From the NCBI GenBank assembly GCA_021775875.1, contig JAJFHA010000022.1:1-64000 (forward strand): a stretch of 64,000 bases of DNA, in the 5' to 3' direction. Origin of the DNA: Hyphomicrobiales bacterium. Its GTDB lineage: Bacteria > Pseudomonadota > Alphaproteobacteria > Rhizobiales > NORP267. Each line of letters opens with the position of its first letter. Within the stretch, counting starts at the first letter, position 1. Made by a program: the position numbers and the translations under genes. Below are positions 38,845 to 50,377 of the stretch, piece by piece. The notes under the pieces are model-generated. The model saw only the letters and a program-made list of their open reading frames with translations, ran no database searches and was not told the origin of the DNA.

Positions 38845-40233
38845 CTAAACATGGCATTCTTTGTACCGCTGGATCAAATTATGACTTGCAATTCTTTCGG
38901 TCCCTTCCTTTGAAATTGGAAGGTCTACTGCCATTAACAAAAAACAGAGCGCTTCGACAGCGTAGGTTGCTTTCGCAAATTTCTGAAACTCGGCATCGCC
39001 TTCGGGTTCGTAATGACCATGCGCGGAACGATCACGTATGCTGAACGCTAGCATTAAATATTTGACAAAATTATCGTCCAAATTGATCGATGGAAACTTC
39101 ACTATTACCAATTGAACCAACCGCGAAAGCAAGGCATTTCTAGTTTCTGTCTTGATTTGTTTAACTGTTCCAGAAATTCTGCTTTTTAAATCGTGATAAC
39201 CCAATTTCTCCGCACAAGACGCTGCAGTTAAAGCAATTTTCTCTACATCAATATCAGCAACAGTATTTTGCCGACCTGTCAATGGTATCTCCTCAAACCA
39301 CCTACACCCCTTGATCAGACGATCTACCGACAGTATTCGGTTAAGCTTCAGGCATCCCATCATCAAAGCATAAGCATTCCACCAATCAGGTATTCTCCTC
39401 ATCCAAGATTCAGCGCATTCAGTGAAAGCGTCTGTTTCAATACCGCCGCGTGCAAAAATTGGGGTGCCCCCAATCCAAAGATTTTCATCAAATGCCGGCG
39501 ATTTTTCTTGAAGGGAAATCGCATGATATTCATGGATGTAGCTTTGCTCATCTGCAATTTTTTCAAGTTCAGAAAAAGTTTTGTCAGATATTATAAGATT
39601 GGAGTGAGCAAAATGGGTTCCTCGGGTAAAAGAAAGGAAGGAAGTAATTGAATGCAAATATCTAGAATAATTATTGATATTACATTCTTGTAAAAATAAA
39701 ATTTGAAACGTCGGCCAAATTTCATGCTTTTTTACTAATCCGCCAAATCGGTGATACGCATATCTGATTTCAATTTCAACATCTTCCGTCTTTATGTTTG
39801 TGATATATAAAATCTCATGATCAGGGAGTTGACGAAAATCAAAATCATGTATTTCGTCACTTGAGAATAAATCATCGCAGTCTGGAACATCAAATCTTAA
39901 AAATTTTATATGATTTGAATAATCCCATTTATCAGGACCTACCAATGCGAAATTGGTATTTATATCTTGAAAATGAACATTTCTGGGACGGTCCCTTGAA
40001 CCACCATAAAATGCTCCTGGACCACCGTAATTTCCGAACATCGACAAATAATCATTGTTTTCTAAATACAAATAAATTGGTTCAGTTTCATCAATATAAA
40101 AGGGTTTTTCGTAACAAAATAATCGGACTTTTATACTGTTTTTATCGTAGCAAAACATCCCCGTATAATTTTTACCCGTATGACATTCATAGCAATGAAT
40201 ACTATCATTTCTTTTAATTATATCTTCTAACAA
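38845..40233 (-). CDS. ApeA-like HEPN-domain protein (putative defence)
   Basis: A 462-residue protein, AT-rich by eye, especially its 5' half. The C-terminal helical domain carries R400-D-R-S-A-H405 (RxxxxH of HEPN RNases), with a second possible pair R402/H407. The N-terminal 180 residues are beta-rich with many aromatic residues (EPIYLYLENNDYLSMFGNYG). The organisation resembles ApeA anti-phage proteins (N-terminal sensor plus Apea-like HEPN), in which the HEPN domain degrades RNA on infection. The start is TTG at 40233 with GGGAG upstream. It lies 30 bases after the uvrB stop, same strand. Assignment is by motif and layout, not by alignment. Confidence 0.65.
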   Translation of the reverse strand: MLEDIIKRNDSIHCYECHTGKNYTGMFCYDKNSIKVRLFCYEKPFYIDETEPIYLYLENNDYLSMFGNYGGPGAFYGGSRDRPRNVHFQDINTNFALVGPDKWDYSNHIKFLRFDVPDCDDLFSSDEIHDFDFRQLPDHEILYITNIKTEDVEIEIRYAYHRFGGLVKKHEIWPTFQILFLQECNINNYSRYLHSITSFLSFTRGTHFAHSNLIISDKTFSELEKIADEQSYIHEYHAISLQEKSPAFDENLWIGGTPIFARGGIETDAFTECAESWMRRIPDWWNAYALMMGCLKLNRILSVDRLIKGCRWFEEIPLTGRQNTVADIDVEKIALTAASCAEKLGYHDLKSRISGTVKQIKTETRNALLSRLVQLVIVKFPSINLDDNFVKYLMLAFSIRDRSAHGHYEPEGDAEFQKFAKATYAVEALCFLLMAVDLPISKEGTERIASHNLIQRYKECHV

Positions 40234-40263
40234 TTAGAGAATCTCCCTCACCGCATCCACCCA

Positions 40264-42798
<2,535 letters not shown>

Positions 42799-42952
42799 GA
42801 GGTGAATATAGGTGAGTCAGTCGTTGGTCGGAAGAGGCGTATACACAGGCAAAAAATGCACTATAGAAAAATACCAGATGTTCCTATAATGTTCTATTAG
42901 TGCTTTTTTTCATAATTTTGTTTAACTAAGCAATAAATTGGTAGGTGATTCG

Positions 42953-43924
42953 ATGGCAATACAAAAGCCAATATCTTTAGAGCTATGTGCAGGCGCGGGT
43001 GGTCAAGCGTTGGGCTTGGAGATGGCTGGCTTTGAGCATGCTGCATTGATCGAGAATGATGTAGCTGCGTGCAACACCCTCCGGTTGAACAGACCAAAAT
43101 GGAATATAGTTGAGCACGATCTTTTTAGTCCATTGAACTTGGCTGGCTATAAAGGGGTGGAATTATTGGCGGGTGGATTGCCGTGCCCCCCTTTTTCTAT
43201 TGCTGGCAAGCAATTGGGGCAAAAAGACGAACGCAATCTTTTTGATGTTGGAGTAAATTATGTAGATGAAATTCGACCTAAAGCCGTGATGTTCGAGAAT
43301 GTGAAAGGGCTACTCGGCAAATCGTTCGAAGATTATCGAAATTTGATTCAGGCGCGACTCAAAAAGCTAGGATATGTTTCTGATTGGCGGCTTCTAAATT
43401 CTTCTGATTTTGGCGTATCTCAACTACGCCCCCGATCGATAATGATTGCAATAAAATCTGAACACTCGGACCGGTTTGCATGGCCCGAAAATAAAATTAT
43501 TCCCCCAACCGTTGGGCAAACACTTTTTGAACTAATGGCCTCTCGCGGGTGGCGCGAAGCAGAAAACTGGAAACAACGGGCAAATAGAATTGCCCCGACA
43601 ATTGTAGGTGGTTCAAAAAAACATGGTGGGCCTGATCTTGGCCCAACTCGAGCAAGACAGGCTTGGGCATTATTAGGAGTCAATGGAAAGAGTTTGGCCT
43701 ATGAGGCCCCTGACCCAGATTTTGAAGGCGACCCTAGATTAACCGTTCCAATGGTTTCGAAACTCCAAGGGTTTCCAGACAATTGGCGTTTTTGGGGAAG
43801 CAAAACTGCCGCGTATAGACAAGTGGGGAATGCCTTTCCTGCACCCGTAGCAGCGGCTGTTACTTCTAAACTTTTAATTGCAATCAGCAGCAATACGGTC
43901 CTGCGGAGCAAAAAAGTTGCCTAG
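42953..43924 (+). CDS. C5 cytosine-specific DNA methyltransferase
   Basis: A 323-residue Dcm-type methyltransferase. Motif I is LCAGAGGQALGLEMAGFEH. Motif IV has the catalytic C78 in GGLPCPPFS, motif VI is FENVKG, motif VIII is QLRPRSIMI, and motif X is QVGNAFPAPV. The target-recognition segment lies about residues 190-265. It methylates C5 of cytosine in an unknown sequence. The start at 42953 has AGGTG upstream. Its last bases overlap the HNH gene, the usual arrangement of a type II restriction-modification pair. AT-richer by eye than uvrB. Confidence 0.95.
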   Translation: MAIQKPISLELCAGAGGQALGLEMAGFEHAALIENDVAACNTLRLNRPKWNIVEHDLFSPLNLAGYKGVELLAGGLPCPPFSIAGKQLGQKDERNLFDVGVNYVDEIRPKAVMFENVKGLLGKSFEDYRNLIQARLKKLGYVSDWRLLNSSDFGVSQLRPRSIMIAIKSEHSDRFAWPENKIIPPTVGQTLFELMASRGWREAENWKQRANRIAPTIVGGSKKHGGPDLGPTRARQAWALLGVNGKSLAYEAPDPDFEGDPRLTVPMVSKLQGFPDNWRFWGSKTAAYRQVGNAFPAPVAAAVTSKLLIAISSNTVLRSKKVA

Positions 43925-44510
43925 CAAAAGGAAAATTGGAGCGAGAACCAAACTGCGCGACCATTTTCTAGCCAATTTAGGGAAAATTATGGGCTCCGAA
44001 GAGCTTCGCACAGTTGCTGGCGGAATTACGGAATGGGCTAGGCGAGTCAGAGAATTACGCAATGAAGAGGGATTTCAGATACTCACAAACAATGATCGCA
44101 GTGATCTGAAGCCTGGACAGTATTTGCTAGAAAATCCAAAACCAAAGCCCGCATTTGAAAGGGCAGTTTCCAAGGAAACGAGAGCCTACGTATTGGATCG
44201 TAATGGGTATACTTGCCAAATGTGTGGCGCTGTTGCTGGGGAACCACATCCGTTTGATCAAAATCGTAAAACCCGCCTCCATATGGGCCACATAGTTGAT
44301 AAATCCATGGGAGGTGCAGATGAGCCTTCCAATATTCGTGCAATCTGCTCCGTATGCAACGAAGGCGCTGCGAATTTGACACTTGATAGGCCATCAGCAA
44401 GAAAATTGAAGATACAAGTACGCCGTGCAAGTGGCGCAGATCAATTGGAGCTACTGGATTGGTTAGTAACAAAATATCCCAAACAAGCCCGAAAACTCGC
44501 GAAAGATTGA
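43917..44510 (+). CDS. HNH endonuclease (probable restriction partner)
   Basis: A 197-residue protein with an HNH domain. CQMCG and CSVCN form a zinc site around LHMGHIVDKSMGGADEPSNIR, which holds the catalytic His and the final Asn. The N-terminal region (ARTKLRDHFLANLGKIM, ELRTVAGGITEWARRVREL) is a helical recognition-like part. The start is taken as TTG at 43917, 8 bases inside the methyltransferase end, with GGAG upstream; an upstream frame opening at 43878 has less support. With the methyltransferase it likely forms a type II restriction system. I recall this HNH family next to cytosine methyltransferases in other bacteria. Confidence 0.88.
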   Translation: MPSKRKIGARTKLRDHFLANLGKIMGSEELRTVAGGITEWARRVRELRNEEGFQILTNNDRSDLKPGQYLLENPKPKPAFERAVSKETRAYVLDRNGYTCQMCGAVAGEPHPFDQNRKTRLHMGHIVDKSMGGADEPSNIRAICSVCNEGAANLTLDRPSARKLKIQVRRASGADQLELLDWLVTKYPKQARKLAKD

Positions 44511-44539
44511 ACGGATACTAATTTTAATTTCCCACCCCC

Positions 44540-45538
44540 TCACCCCAACCGTGCGCGTCTCTTCGCGAGCTTTGCGACCAGCCCCGGTCCGACGCCGGGC
44601 CGACTGAAGGGGCAGGTTGCGATGCAGATGCCGCAGCCGAAATTTTCGTTGAAATAGGGCAGGCATTTATCAAAATCAACGTACCAGCGCTTTGTCCCGC
44701 GCACCCAGTTTTTTTCGGGCAGGATCGCGTCCGGCGGGCAGGCATTTGAGCAGACCTGGCACTTGCTGCAGAAATCATCAATGCCTATTTCGTCGCCGCT
44801 GGTTGGCACGAGCGGCACGTCAGTAAAGACGCACGCGAGCCGGAACGAAGAGCCGAATTCTGCATTGATGATCGAGCCATGCTTGCCCAATTCGCCGAAC
44901 CCGCATTCGAGCGCCGCCGGGACCAGTAACATCGGTCCAGCCTGCGGTCCGCCATGAGGTGACGCATCATGGCCCTGTTCGCGGAACCACCCAGCTATTT
45001 CCTTGGCGACCTTGGTGCCACGCGCATATTGGCGCACAACTTCAGCGCCACCACGCCCCGATGGTAAATGGGATAATTCGTCGTAATCGTGGGCGATGCC
45101 GATCATCACCACGTATTTTTGCGTAACTTCGTAGCCTTCAAAAACCCAATCCGGGTTTACTTTGGCGACACCAATCAGGTCCAGATCAAGCCCGCTGGCA
45201 TGAGCCACCAGGGCGGAGGTCCAATCGGCAGCGCTACGCGCGACCGGTGCGCCGGTGACCGGCGGCACCTCGGCATCGAGAAATTTCTGCCGCGCCGCGC
45301 GGGCCTTGGCGATATGTGGATCATCAGGATTTTGGGTATAAAACCATTTCTGCACGTCGCCATGGGCCAGCATTGCCGGGTCGTGCCAATAGATCGGCGA
45401 CGCACGCCGCGTTACCTGCTCCCCCTGCCCGTTGATCGCATTGCCTGAAATATCCGGCCACAACGCCATCTGTTCCGCCTTCGGTTCAAATGGCGCTGCC
45501 CCGGCAGCATTGTGCGCGGAAACGTTTTTATCTGGCAT
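44540..45538 (-). CDS. 4Fe-4S protein of the QueG/reductive dehalogenase superfamily
   Basis: A 332-residue protein. Two ferredoxin-type cysteine sets are seen at the C-terminus: CSKCQVCSNACPPDAI, and CLPYFNENFGCGICIATCPF. The middle domain (YVVMIGIAHDYDELSHLPSG, EFGSSFRLACVFTDVPL) resembles the cobalamin-binding nitroreductase-like fold of reductive dehalogenases and QueG. It is too divergent for QueG itself and lacks a Tat signal, so it is cytoplasmic. The substrate is unknown; a B12-dependent reductive dehalogenase-like activity is possible. It converges on the HNH gene. Confidence 0.75.
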   Translation of the reverse strand: MPDKNVSAHNAAGAAPFEPKAEQMALWPDISGNAINGQGEQVTRRASPIYWHDPAMLAHGDVQKWFYTQNPDDPHIAKARAARQKFLDAEVPPVTGAPVARSAADWTSALVAHASGLDLDLIGVAKVNPDWVFEGYEVTQKYVVMIGIAHDYDELSHLPSGRGGAEVVRQYARGTKVAKEIAGWFREQGHDASPHGGPQAGPMLLVPAALECGFGELGKHGSIINAEFGSSFRLACVFTDVPLVPTSGDEIGIDDFCSKCQVCSNACPPDAILPEKNWVRGTKRWYVDFDKCLPYFNENFGCGICIATCPFSRPGVGPGLVAKLAKRRARLG

Positions 45539-45582
45539 GAAATCCTCCCGGCGCCGAGCCTAACCGGGAATGCCATTATCGG

Positions 45583-46113
45583 CTACCGGCTTTTCAACCA
45601 GCCAAGCATGGTATCCGCGTCGGATATTTCAAACGGGTCCGCATCCGCGTTGTCTCTGTAGCCATCTTCAACAAACATCTGCTTGATCTCGCCATTATCG
45701 ACAAACATCGAATAGCGCCACGTCCGCATGCCGAACCCGAGATTGGATTTCTCTACCAGCATGCCCATTTTGCGGGTAAATTCAGCATTGCCATCCGGCA
45801 ACAGGAATACATTTTCCGCTTTCTGACTAAGACCCCATTGATACATCACAAAGGCATCATTGACCGACAGACAGACAAGCTGATCAATATCTTGATCGCG
45901 AAATTCTTCGTGAAGCTCTTCATAGCGCGGTAAGTGGCTGGTCGAGCATGTCGGCGTGAATGCGCCGGGGAGCGAAAACAAAACTATTCTCTTATTTGCA
46001 AAGACATCCGAAGAACTGAGTTCGCGCCATTCAAACGGATTGTCGCCGCCAAGGGTATCATTACGAACACGGGTTTTGAACGTTGCATCTGGTACTCGGG
46101 AATTGAAAGTCAT
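45583..46113 (-). CDS. Peroxiredoxin (Prx5/AhpE-type thiol peroxidase)
   Basis: A 176-residue peroxiredoxin of the Prx5-like group. The peroxidatic cysteine is C56 in PGAFTPTCSTSHLPRYEEL. Other typical features are VCLSVNDAFVMYQWG and RYSMFVDNGEI. It reduces peroxides, usually with glutathione or glutaredoxin as donor. The ATG at 46113 has GGAGA 9 bases upstream; a TTG five codons upstream is less likely. It is divergent from oxyR with inverted repeats in between, suggesting OxyR control. Confidence 0.92.
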   Translation of the reverse strand: MTFNSRVPDATFKTRVRNDTLGGDNPFEWRELSSSDVFANKRIVLFSLPGAFTPTCSTSHLPRYEELHEEFRDQDIDQLVCLSVNDAFVMYQWGLSQKAENVFLLPDGNAEFTRKMGMLVEKSNLGFGMRTWRYSMFVDNGEIKQMFVEDGYRDNADADPFEISDADTMLGWLKSR

Positions 46114-46167
46114 GGATAATGTCTCCAACTGAATGGTTCTAATGTTGCGTCTTTGGCTAATATGGGG

Positions 46168-46207
46168 ATCATTTTAATATTGTAAAATGATATAATTTCA
46201 TATTATA
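46168..46207. promoter_or_regulatory. Overlapping inverted repeats between peroxiredoxin and oxyR
   Basis: A perfect 9-bp inverted repeat (ATCATTTTA, spacer ATATTG, TAAAATGAT; 46168-46191) runs into a second dyad (TATAAT, TTCAT, ATTATA; 46191-46207). Both lie in the divergent promoter region. It is a probable OxyR binding area, by position and symmetry only. Confidence 0.6.
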
Positions 46208-46249
46208 ATTCGTTTTTATCACATAGTGTAATTTAACAGGATTACGCCC

Positions 46250-47149
46250 ATGAAACCCCTGCCCAGCCTCAAGCAGTTGGAATATCTGACGGCGCTGGCC
46301 GATGCCGAGCATTTCGGCAATGCCGCGATTGCCTGCAATGTCACGCCATCGACTTTGAGTGCGGGAATACGAGATTTGGAAAATCTGCTGGATATTCAGG
46401 TTGCTGAACGAACCAAACGCTCGGTCCTGATGACACCTACCGGCCTGAAAATTGCTGATTGCGCCCGGCAACTTTTGCACGACGCAGAAAATATTGTGGA
46501 ACTGGCCTCAGCGACCCGGCAGCCCTTGAGTGGAACCCTACGGCTTGGGGTCATTCCGACCATCAGCCCGTTTCTGTTGCCGCGGGTATTGCCCGGCATT
46601 TATCAGCAATATCCGAAATTACGCTTGTTCTTGCGGGAAGAGAAAACCGATGACGTGCTCCATAGTCTTCGGGTTGGTGACATCGACGCCGCCCTGATTG
46701 CGCTTCCCTATGATACCGAAGGCCTGACGTCGCTTACCCTGTTTGACGATGAATTTCAGTTAGCTTGTCCACACGGATCACCAATTGCGAAACAGAAGCA
46801 TGTCTCTATCGATGATTTACGAAATCAGGTTTTGCTGTTGCTGGAAGAAGGCCATTGCCTGCGCGCCCACGCTTTGGATGTATGTCAGTTTGAGCGAACC
46901 GACAGCCAAAACGAATTTGCCGCTACAAGCCTTCATACCCTGGTTCAGATGGTCGGGTCCGGCCTTGGTGTCACCCTGCTGCCCGGCATTGCAATCGACG
47001 CCAAAATAACAGCGGGCACCGGTATCAGTTTAATCCCGTTTGCCGAAGAGGCGTCCCGGCAGATCGGCCTCGTATGGCGCAAGTCTTCACCACGCGCAGA
47101 AGAATTGAACATGCTCGGCAAAGCTCTCATTCCCGGTTCAGTCGCCTAG
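46250..47149 (+). CDS. oxyR: Hydrogen peroxide-sensing regulator OxyR
   Basis: A 299-residue LysR-type regulator with N-terminal winged helix (FGNAAIACNVTPSTLSAGIR). The effector domain carries the redox pair C203 and C212 in EGHCLRAHALDVCQ, the OxyR signature. Peroxide forms a disulfide between these cysteines and turns on target genes. The divergent peroxiredoxin is the obvious target. Its end overlaps the convergent yihY gene by 12 bases. Confidence 0.95.
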   Translation: MKPLPSLKQLEYLTALADAEHFGNAAIACNVTPSTLSAGIRDLENLLDIQVAERTKRSVLMTPTGLKIADCARQLLHDAENIVELASATRQPLSGTLRLGVIPTISPFLLPRVLPGIYQQYPKLRLFLREEKTDDVLHSLRVGDIDAALIALPYDTEGLTSLTLFDDEFQLACPHGSPIAKQKHVSIDDLRNQVLLLLEEGHCLRAHALDVCQFERTDSQNEFAATSLHTLVQMVGSGLGVTLLPGIAIDAKITAGTGISLIPFAEEASRQIGLVWRKSSPRAEELNMLGKALIPGSVA

Positions 47150-47992
47150 ATTATTTTCTCTTTGAGTGATTAAAGCCTGATTGATTTCACCGCCCCAGAT
47201 CGCCAGGGCACCTGAGAAATACAAAAATATCAACGCGATGATGATGCCCGCCAGGCTTTGATACATGATCGCGATGGTAGAGAAATTCGCCAGATATTCC
47301 GAATAGGTGAAAGCCGCCACCAGCCACATCGCCATGGTCAATATTATGCCCGGCAATATTTCCCTGATCCGGTGACGTTTGACCGGCAAAAATAAATGCG
47401 CTGCCAATAATGCCACCCCCAGAAGGGTGAAGCTGACCGGGCCGCGCAGCAGATGAAACCAGTTCTCGAACTGCGCCAGCCAGGGGAAATATCCAATCGC
47501 CCACAACCAGATTACAGGGCCCAGCACAATCGAGAATGCCAGCACCATGAGAACCAGCGCACCGCCGATTACAAACAAAGCATTTTGCAATAACCGCCAC
47601 GGGTAAGCGCGCGTTTCTTCATACCCATAGGCCCGGTTCAGCCCGACCCGGATGCTCTCAACCGCGCCGGACGCGGTCCAGATTGTAAGCAGCACGCTCA
47701 AGGTCAGAAGATCAGTTCGTTGCGCGGTCAGGATATAATGAATTTCCGGACTGACAGAATTTGCCAACGCTTCCGGGGCAACGCTCAGAAGATAATCCAC
47801 CACAGTTTGCGCCAGCGCTTCGTTGCCAAAAAACCCGGCAAGCGCCGTCAGTAAAATCAGAAATGGAAACAGCGCCAAAATCATGCAAAAGGCGATGTTG
47901 CCTGCAAGCGCCAACCCGTCATCACGCAGCAAGCCTGAATAGGCGGTGGCAAATATGTTCCAGGTCGAGCGAAGCATGTTTTGTTGTCTCAC
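47138..47992 (-). CDS. YihY/BrkB family membrane protein
   Basis: A 284-residue inner-membrane protein with about six helices. The family pattern is seen in DDGLALAGNIAFCMILALFP at the N-terminus and FNRAYGYEETRAYPWRLLQN-like sequence in the middle, with LFLYFSGALAIWGGEINQAL near the C-terminus. It is annotated elsewhere as a virulence factor BrkB or 'ribonuclease BN', both historical names; the actual function is unknown. It converges with oxyR. Confidence 0.92.
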   Translation of the reverse strand: MRQQNMLRSTWNIFATAYSGLLRDDGLALAGNIAFCMILALFPFLILLTALAGFFGNEALAQTVVDYLLSVAPEALANSVSPEIHYILTAQRTDLLTLSVLLTIWTASGAVESIRVGLNRAYGYEETRAYPWRLLQNALFVIGGALVLMVLAFSIVLGPVIWLWAIGYFPWLAQFENWFHLLRGPVSFTLLGVALLAAHLFLPVKRHRIREILPGIILTMAMWLVAAFTYSEYLANFSTIAIMYQSLAGIIIALIFLYFSGALAIWGGEINQALITQRENNLGD

Positions 47993-48025
47993 GCGACGGA
48001 CTGGTTTGAAAGGGTACGGGACATA

Positions 48026-48856
48026 TCAGCGGGTCGCCATGGTGACCAGCATCGCAATTGTGTAAGCGAGGAACAATCCCAGTTGCAGCATCTCAGGCAA
48101 TTTTCGCGACAAGCGTAACCCGAGCGGGCTTCCGGCCAGCGCCCCGACCGCCATGCCCCCAAGCGCCGGTAAATAAATATATCCGGCGCGGGGTTCTGGA
48201 ATTCCAATTTCGTTCAATCCGCCGATCAAATATCCGGTGCCGGCAAAGATGCCGACAATCACCGCCAGACCAACTGCGACTTCCGCCGCCTGCCCCATCC
48301 GGTAGCCTTTGTGGCTTAGAACCGGGGTCATGATCGCAGCGACACCGATCCCGAGCAAGGCGCCAAAAATACCGGCAATGGTGCCATAGCCCCACGCTTC
48401 GGATTTACGAAATGTCGCCAACACTTGTTTTGTGTCACTACCGTTACCGTCCGGTTTGGAAGCTTGTGCGAGCCCGGCCATGCGCCGCGCCAATCGCAAA
48501 ATCATGTATGCCAGAAAGGCCATGAACAACCAGCGCATCACCAGCCCCGGCAAATGGTCGCCAATCGCCGCGCCCAACCCGGCGCCAAACGCCACCGGCA
48601 TCCAAAGCTTGCCAAACAGATCGAAATTCAACCCGCCAGATCGCCAGCGCAACCATATTGTATAGAGAGATGTCAGGATAATCACAGCCAGCGAAGTGCC
48701 CACAGCCACATGCATCAGGTAGGTTTGCGGCACCCCGTCAAGCGCCAGTGCCACCACCAGAAGCGGCACCATGGCCAGCCCGCCACCCATACCAAACAGG
48801 CCTGAAACAATGCCAGCAATCAGCCCGGCTGCCAGATAGAATAGAAACGCCGTCAT
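48026..48856 (-). CDS. TauE/SafE family sulfite or anion exporter
   Basis: A 276-residue membrane protein with eight or so hydrophobic helices. It has the duplicated Gly-rich motifs of the family: AGIVSGLFGMGGGLAMVPLL near the N-terminus and IAGIFGALLGIGVAAIMTPV in the second half. These transporters move sulfite, sulfoacetate or related anions; the substrate cannot be told here. The start at 48856 (MTAFLFYLAAGLI) begins directly with the first helix. Confidence 0.9.
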   Translation of the reverse strand: MTAFLFYLAAGLIAGIVSGLFGMGGGLAMVPLLVVALALDGVPQTYLMHVAVGTSLAVIILTSLYTIWLRWRSGGLNFDLFGKLWMPVAFGAGLGAAIGDHLPGLVMRWLFMAFLAYMILRLARRMAGLAQASKPDGNGSDTKQVLATFRKSEAWGYGTIAGIFGALLGIGVAAIMTPVLSHKGYRMGQAAEVAVGLAVIVGIFAGTGYLIGGLNEIGIPEPRAGYIYLPALGGMAVGALAGSPLGLRLSRKLPEMLQLGLFLAYTIAMLVTMATR

Positions 48857-49008
48857 GTCTGATCCCGTCAATTTGGCCCGATCCCCCACACCTCAAAGTT
48901 TGTTGGGGAGATTTTTCCGGACACCTATATACCAATCCGACAGGAGGCAACACCAAGCCGCGGACGCTTGAATTTTTCATTTTTCACAAAAAATGCTACA
49001 TTCAAATT

Positions 49009-49356
49009 ATGAAACAGCGACCTGGAGCTTTGGTTTTTCGTTGTATCTCCGTGATTATATTTACGGTTACCGGGTTTAGCACGGCCTCATTGGCGGACGG
49101 CATGTTCCGGGCTCAGGCCCAAGCAGGCCCCAATTGCACCTGCCGATATCAGGGCCAGGACTTTCAGGTTGGCGACCGGGTCTGCCTGAATTCCCCCGAC
49201 GGACCGCAACAGGCTGAATGCGGATTCGTCCTCAACAACACGTCGTGGAATTTCACCGGCACCTCATGTATTTATTCCAGTATTTCAATGCCGAACCAAA
49301 TTGCGTCACTCCCGACGGTGAATATGACTCCGGTTCCGGCCTCATCTCTGCAATAA
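49009..49356 (+). CDS. Small secreted cysteine-containing protein
   Basis: A 115-residue exported protein with a signal peptide (IIFTVTGFSTASLA|DGMF). The mature part contains five Cys residues (CTCRYQGQDFQVGDRVC, AECGF, SCIYSS) and probably folds with disulfides. The function is unknown. A longer upstream frame covers the tauE promoter region and is not credible. The next gene (DUF1176) starts 40 bases downstream and could be co-transcribed. Confidence 0.65.
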   Translation: MKQRPGALVFRCISVIIFTVTGFSTASLADGMFRAQAQAGPNCTCRYQGQDFQVGDRVCLNSPDGPQQAECGFVLNNTSWNFTGTSCIYSSISMPNQIASLPTVNMTPVPASSLQ

Positions 49357-49396
49357 TATCAAATACGCAAATTGATATAGCGAAGGAATTTCAGCG

Positions 49397-50377
49397 GTGG
49401 CCAATCGCCTGTGTTTTGTTGTTGCCTGCCTGACTATTGTTGCTGTTCTCTGGCAACCTGTTCCAAGTGTAGCTCAGGCACAAAGAGTGTTGCGCGACTG
49501 GCAGGTAAGCTGCAATCCACAGAAGGAGTGCAACGCTGAAACCACCGCCACCGGTCGCACCGACGCGGTGACCTATCGCTTCACGCTTGTGTTTGGCAGA
49601 GCCTCCAGCACCGCGCCATGGCGTATTCTCATTCGCATGAATGGAGCGGAACCTGCGCCCACCAGTCCTTTCATTTTCCAGATCGATGCCGGAGCCCATT
49701 TCCGGTTTGAGCCTGATGAAATCCGCGCCAACGACCGACAGGATTATGAATTACTAAACGATACCAAGGTTGAAGACCTCATCGCAGCTTTTCGCCAGGG
49801 CGACAATCTCTGGCTGACATTCCACGATCCGCGCATTCGTGAAACCGGCCTCGCTTTCTCCCTGAGCGGCGTCGTTGCTTCCATTCTATGGATCAACGAA
49901 CAGCAGGAAACCGCAAGCGCGGAAATCAGGCTACCTTCCCGGATCGTCCAGATACAGGCGCTCGATTCTGATTGCAATGTTGACGGTACGCCTGATCCGA
50001 TTGCACGGGAATATTATCTCATATCGGAACATGAAACCCTGTTCATTGTTCCGTGTGGGACCGGTGCTTACAATTTTGCATACAGGCTCTATCTGGAAAA
50101 CCGGCAATACGATGAAATCCGCCCACTCTATTTCGCTGACTATTCGGATGATCTAGGCTGGGGTGGAACCAGTTCACTCTATAATATTACATTTGACCCC
50201 GAGACAAAGATCCTGACCAGTTTTTCAAAGGGGCGTGGGCTCAGCGATTGCGGTTCGCGGGCCAGATATGTCTGGCGCGACTATGATTTCAAATTGCTGG
50301 AATATGCTTATTGGGAAAATTGCGATGGCACCCATATGCCGGACGAATGGCCGGTAATTTACAGAGCCGAAAAATAA
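49397..50377 (+). CDS. DUF1176 exported protein
   Basis: A 326-residue periplasmic protein. The signal peptide is followed by ARVLRDWQVSC-like DUF1176 opening (VLRDWQVSCNPQKECNAETT), and typical patterns such as GVVASILWINEQQ and SDCGSRARYVWRDYDFKLLE. The family is uncharacterised. The start is a GTG at 49397 with GAAGGAAT upstream. It follows the small cysteine-containing protein and may be in one unit with it. Its end overlaps the convergent membrane protein gene by 19 bases. Confidence 0.8.
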   Translation: MANRLCFVVACLTIVAVLWQPVPSVAQAQRVLRDWQVSCNPQKECNAETTATGRTDAVTYRFTLVFGRASSTAPWRILIRMNGAEPAPTSPFIFQIDAGAHFRFEPDEIRANDRQDYELLNDTKVEDLIAAFRQGDNLWLTFHDPRIRETGLAFSLSGVVASILWINEQQETASAEIRLPSRIVQIQALDSDCNVDGTPDPIAREYYLISEHETLFIVPCGTGAYNFAYRLYLENRQYDEIRPLYFADYSDDLGWGGTSSLYNITFDPETKILTSFSKGRGLSDCGSRARYVWRDYDFKLLEYAYWENCDGTHMPDEWPVIYRAEK

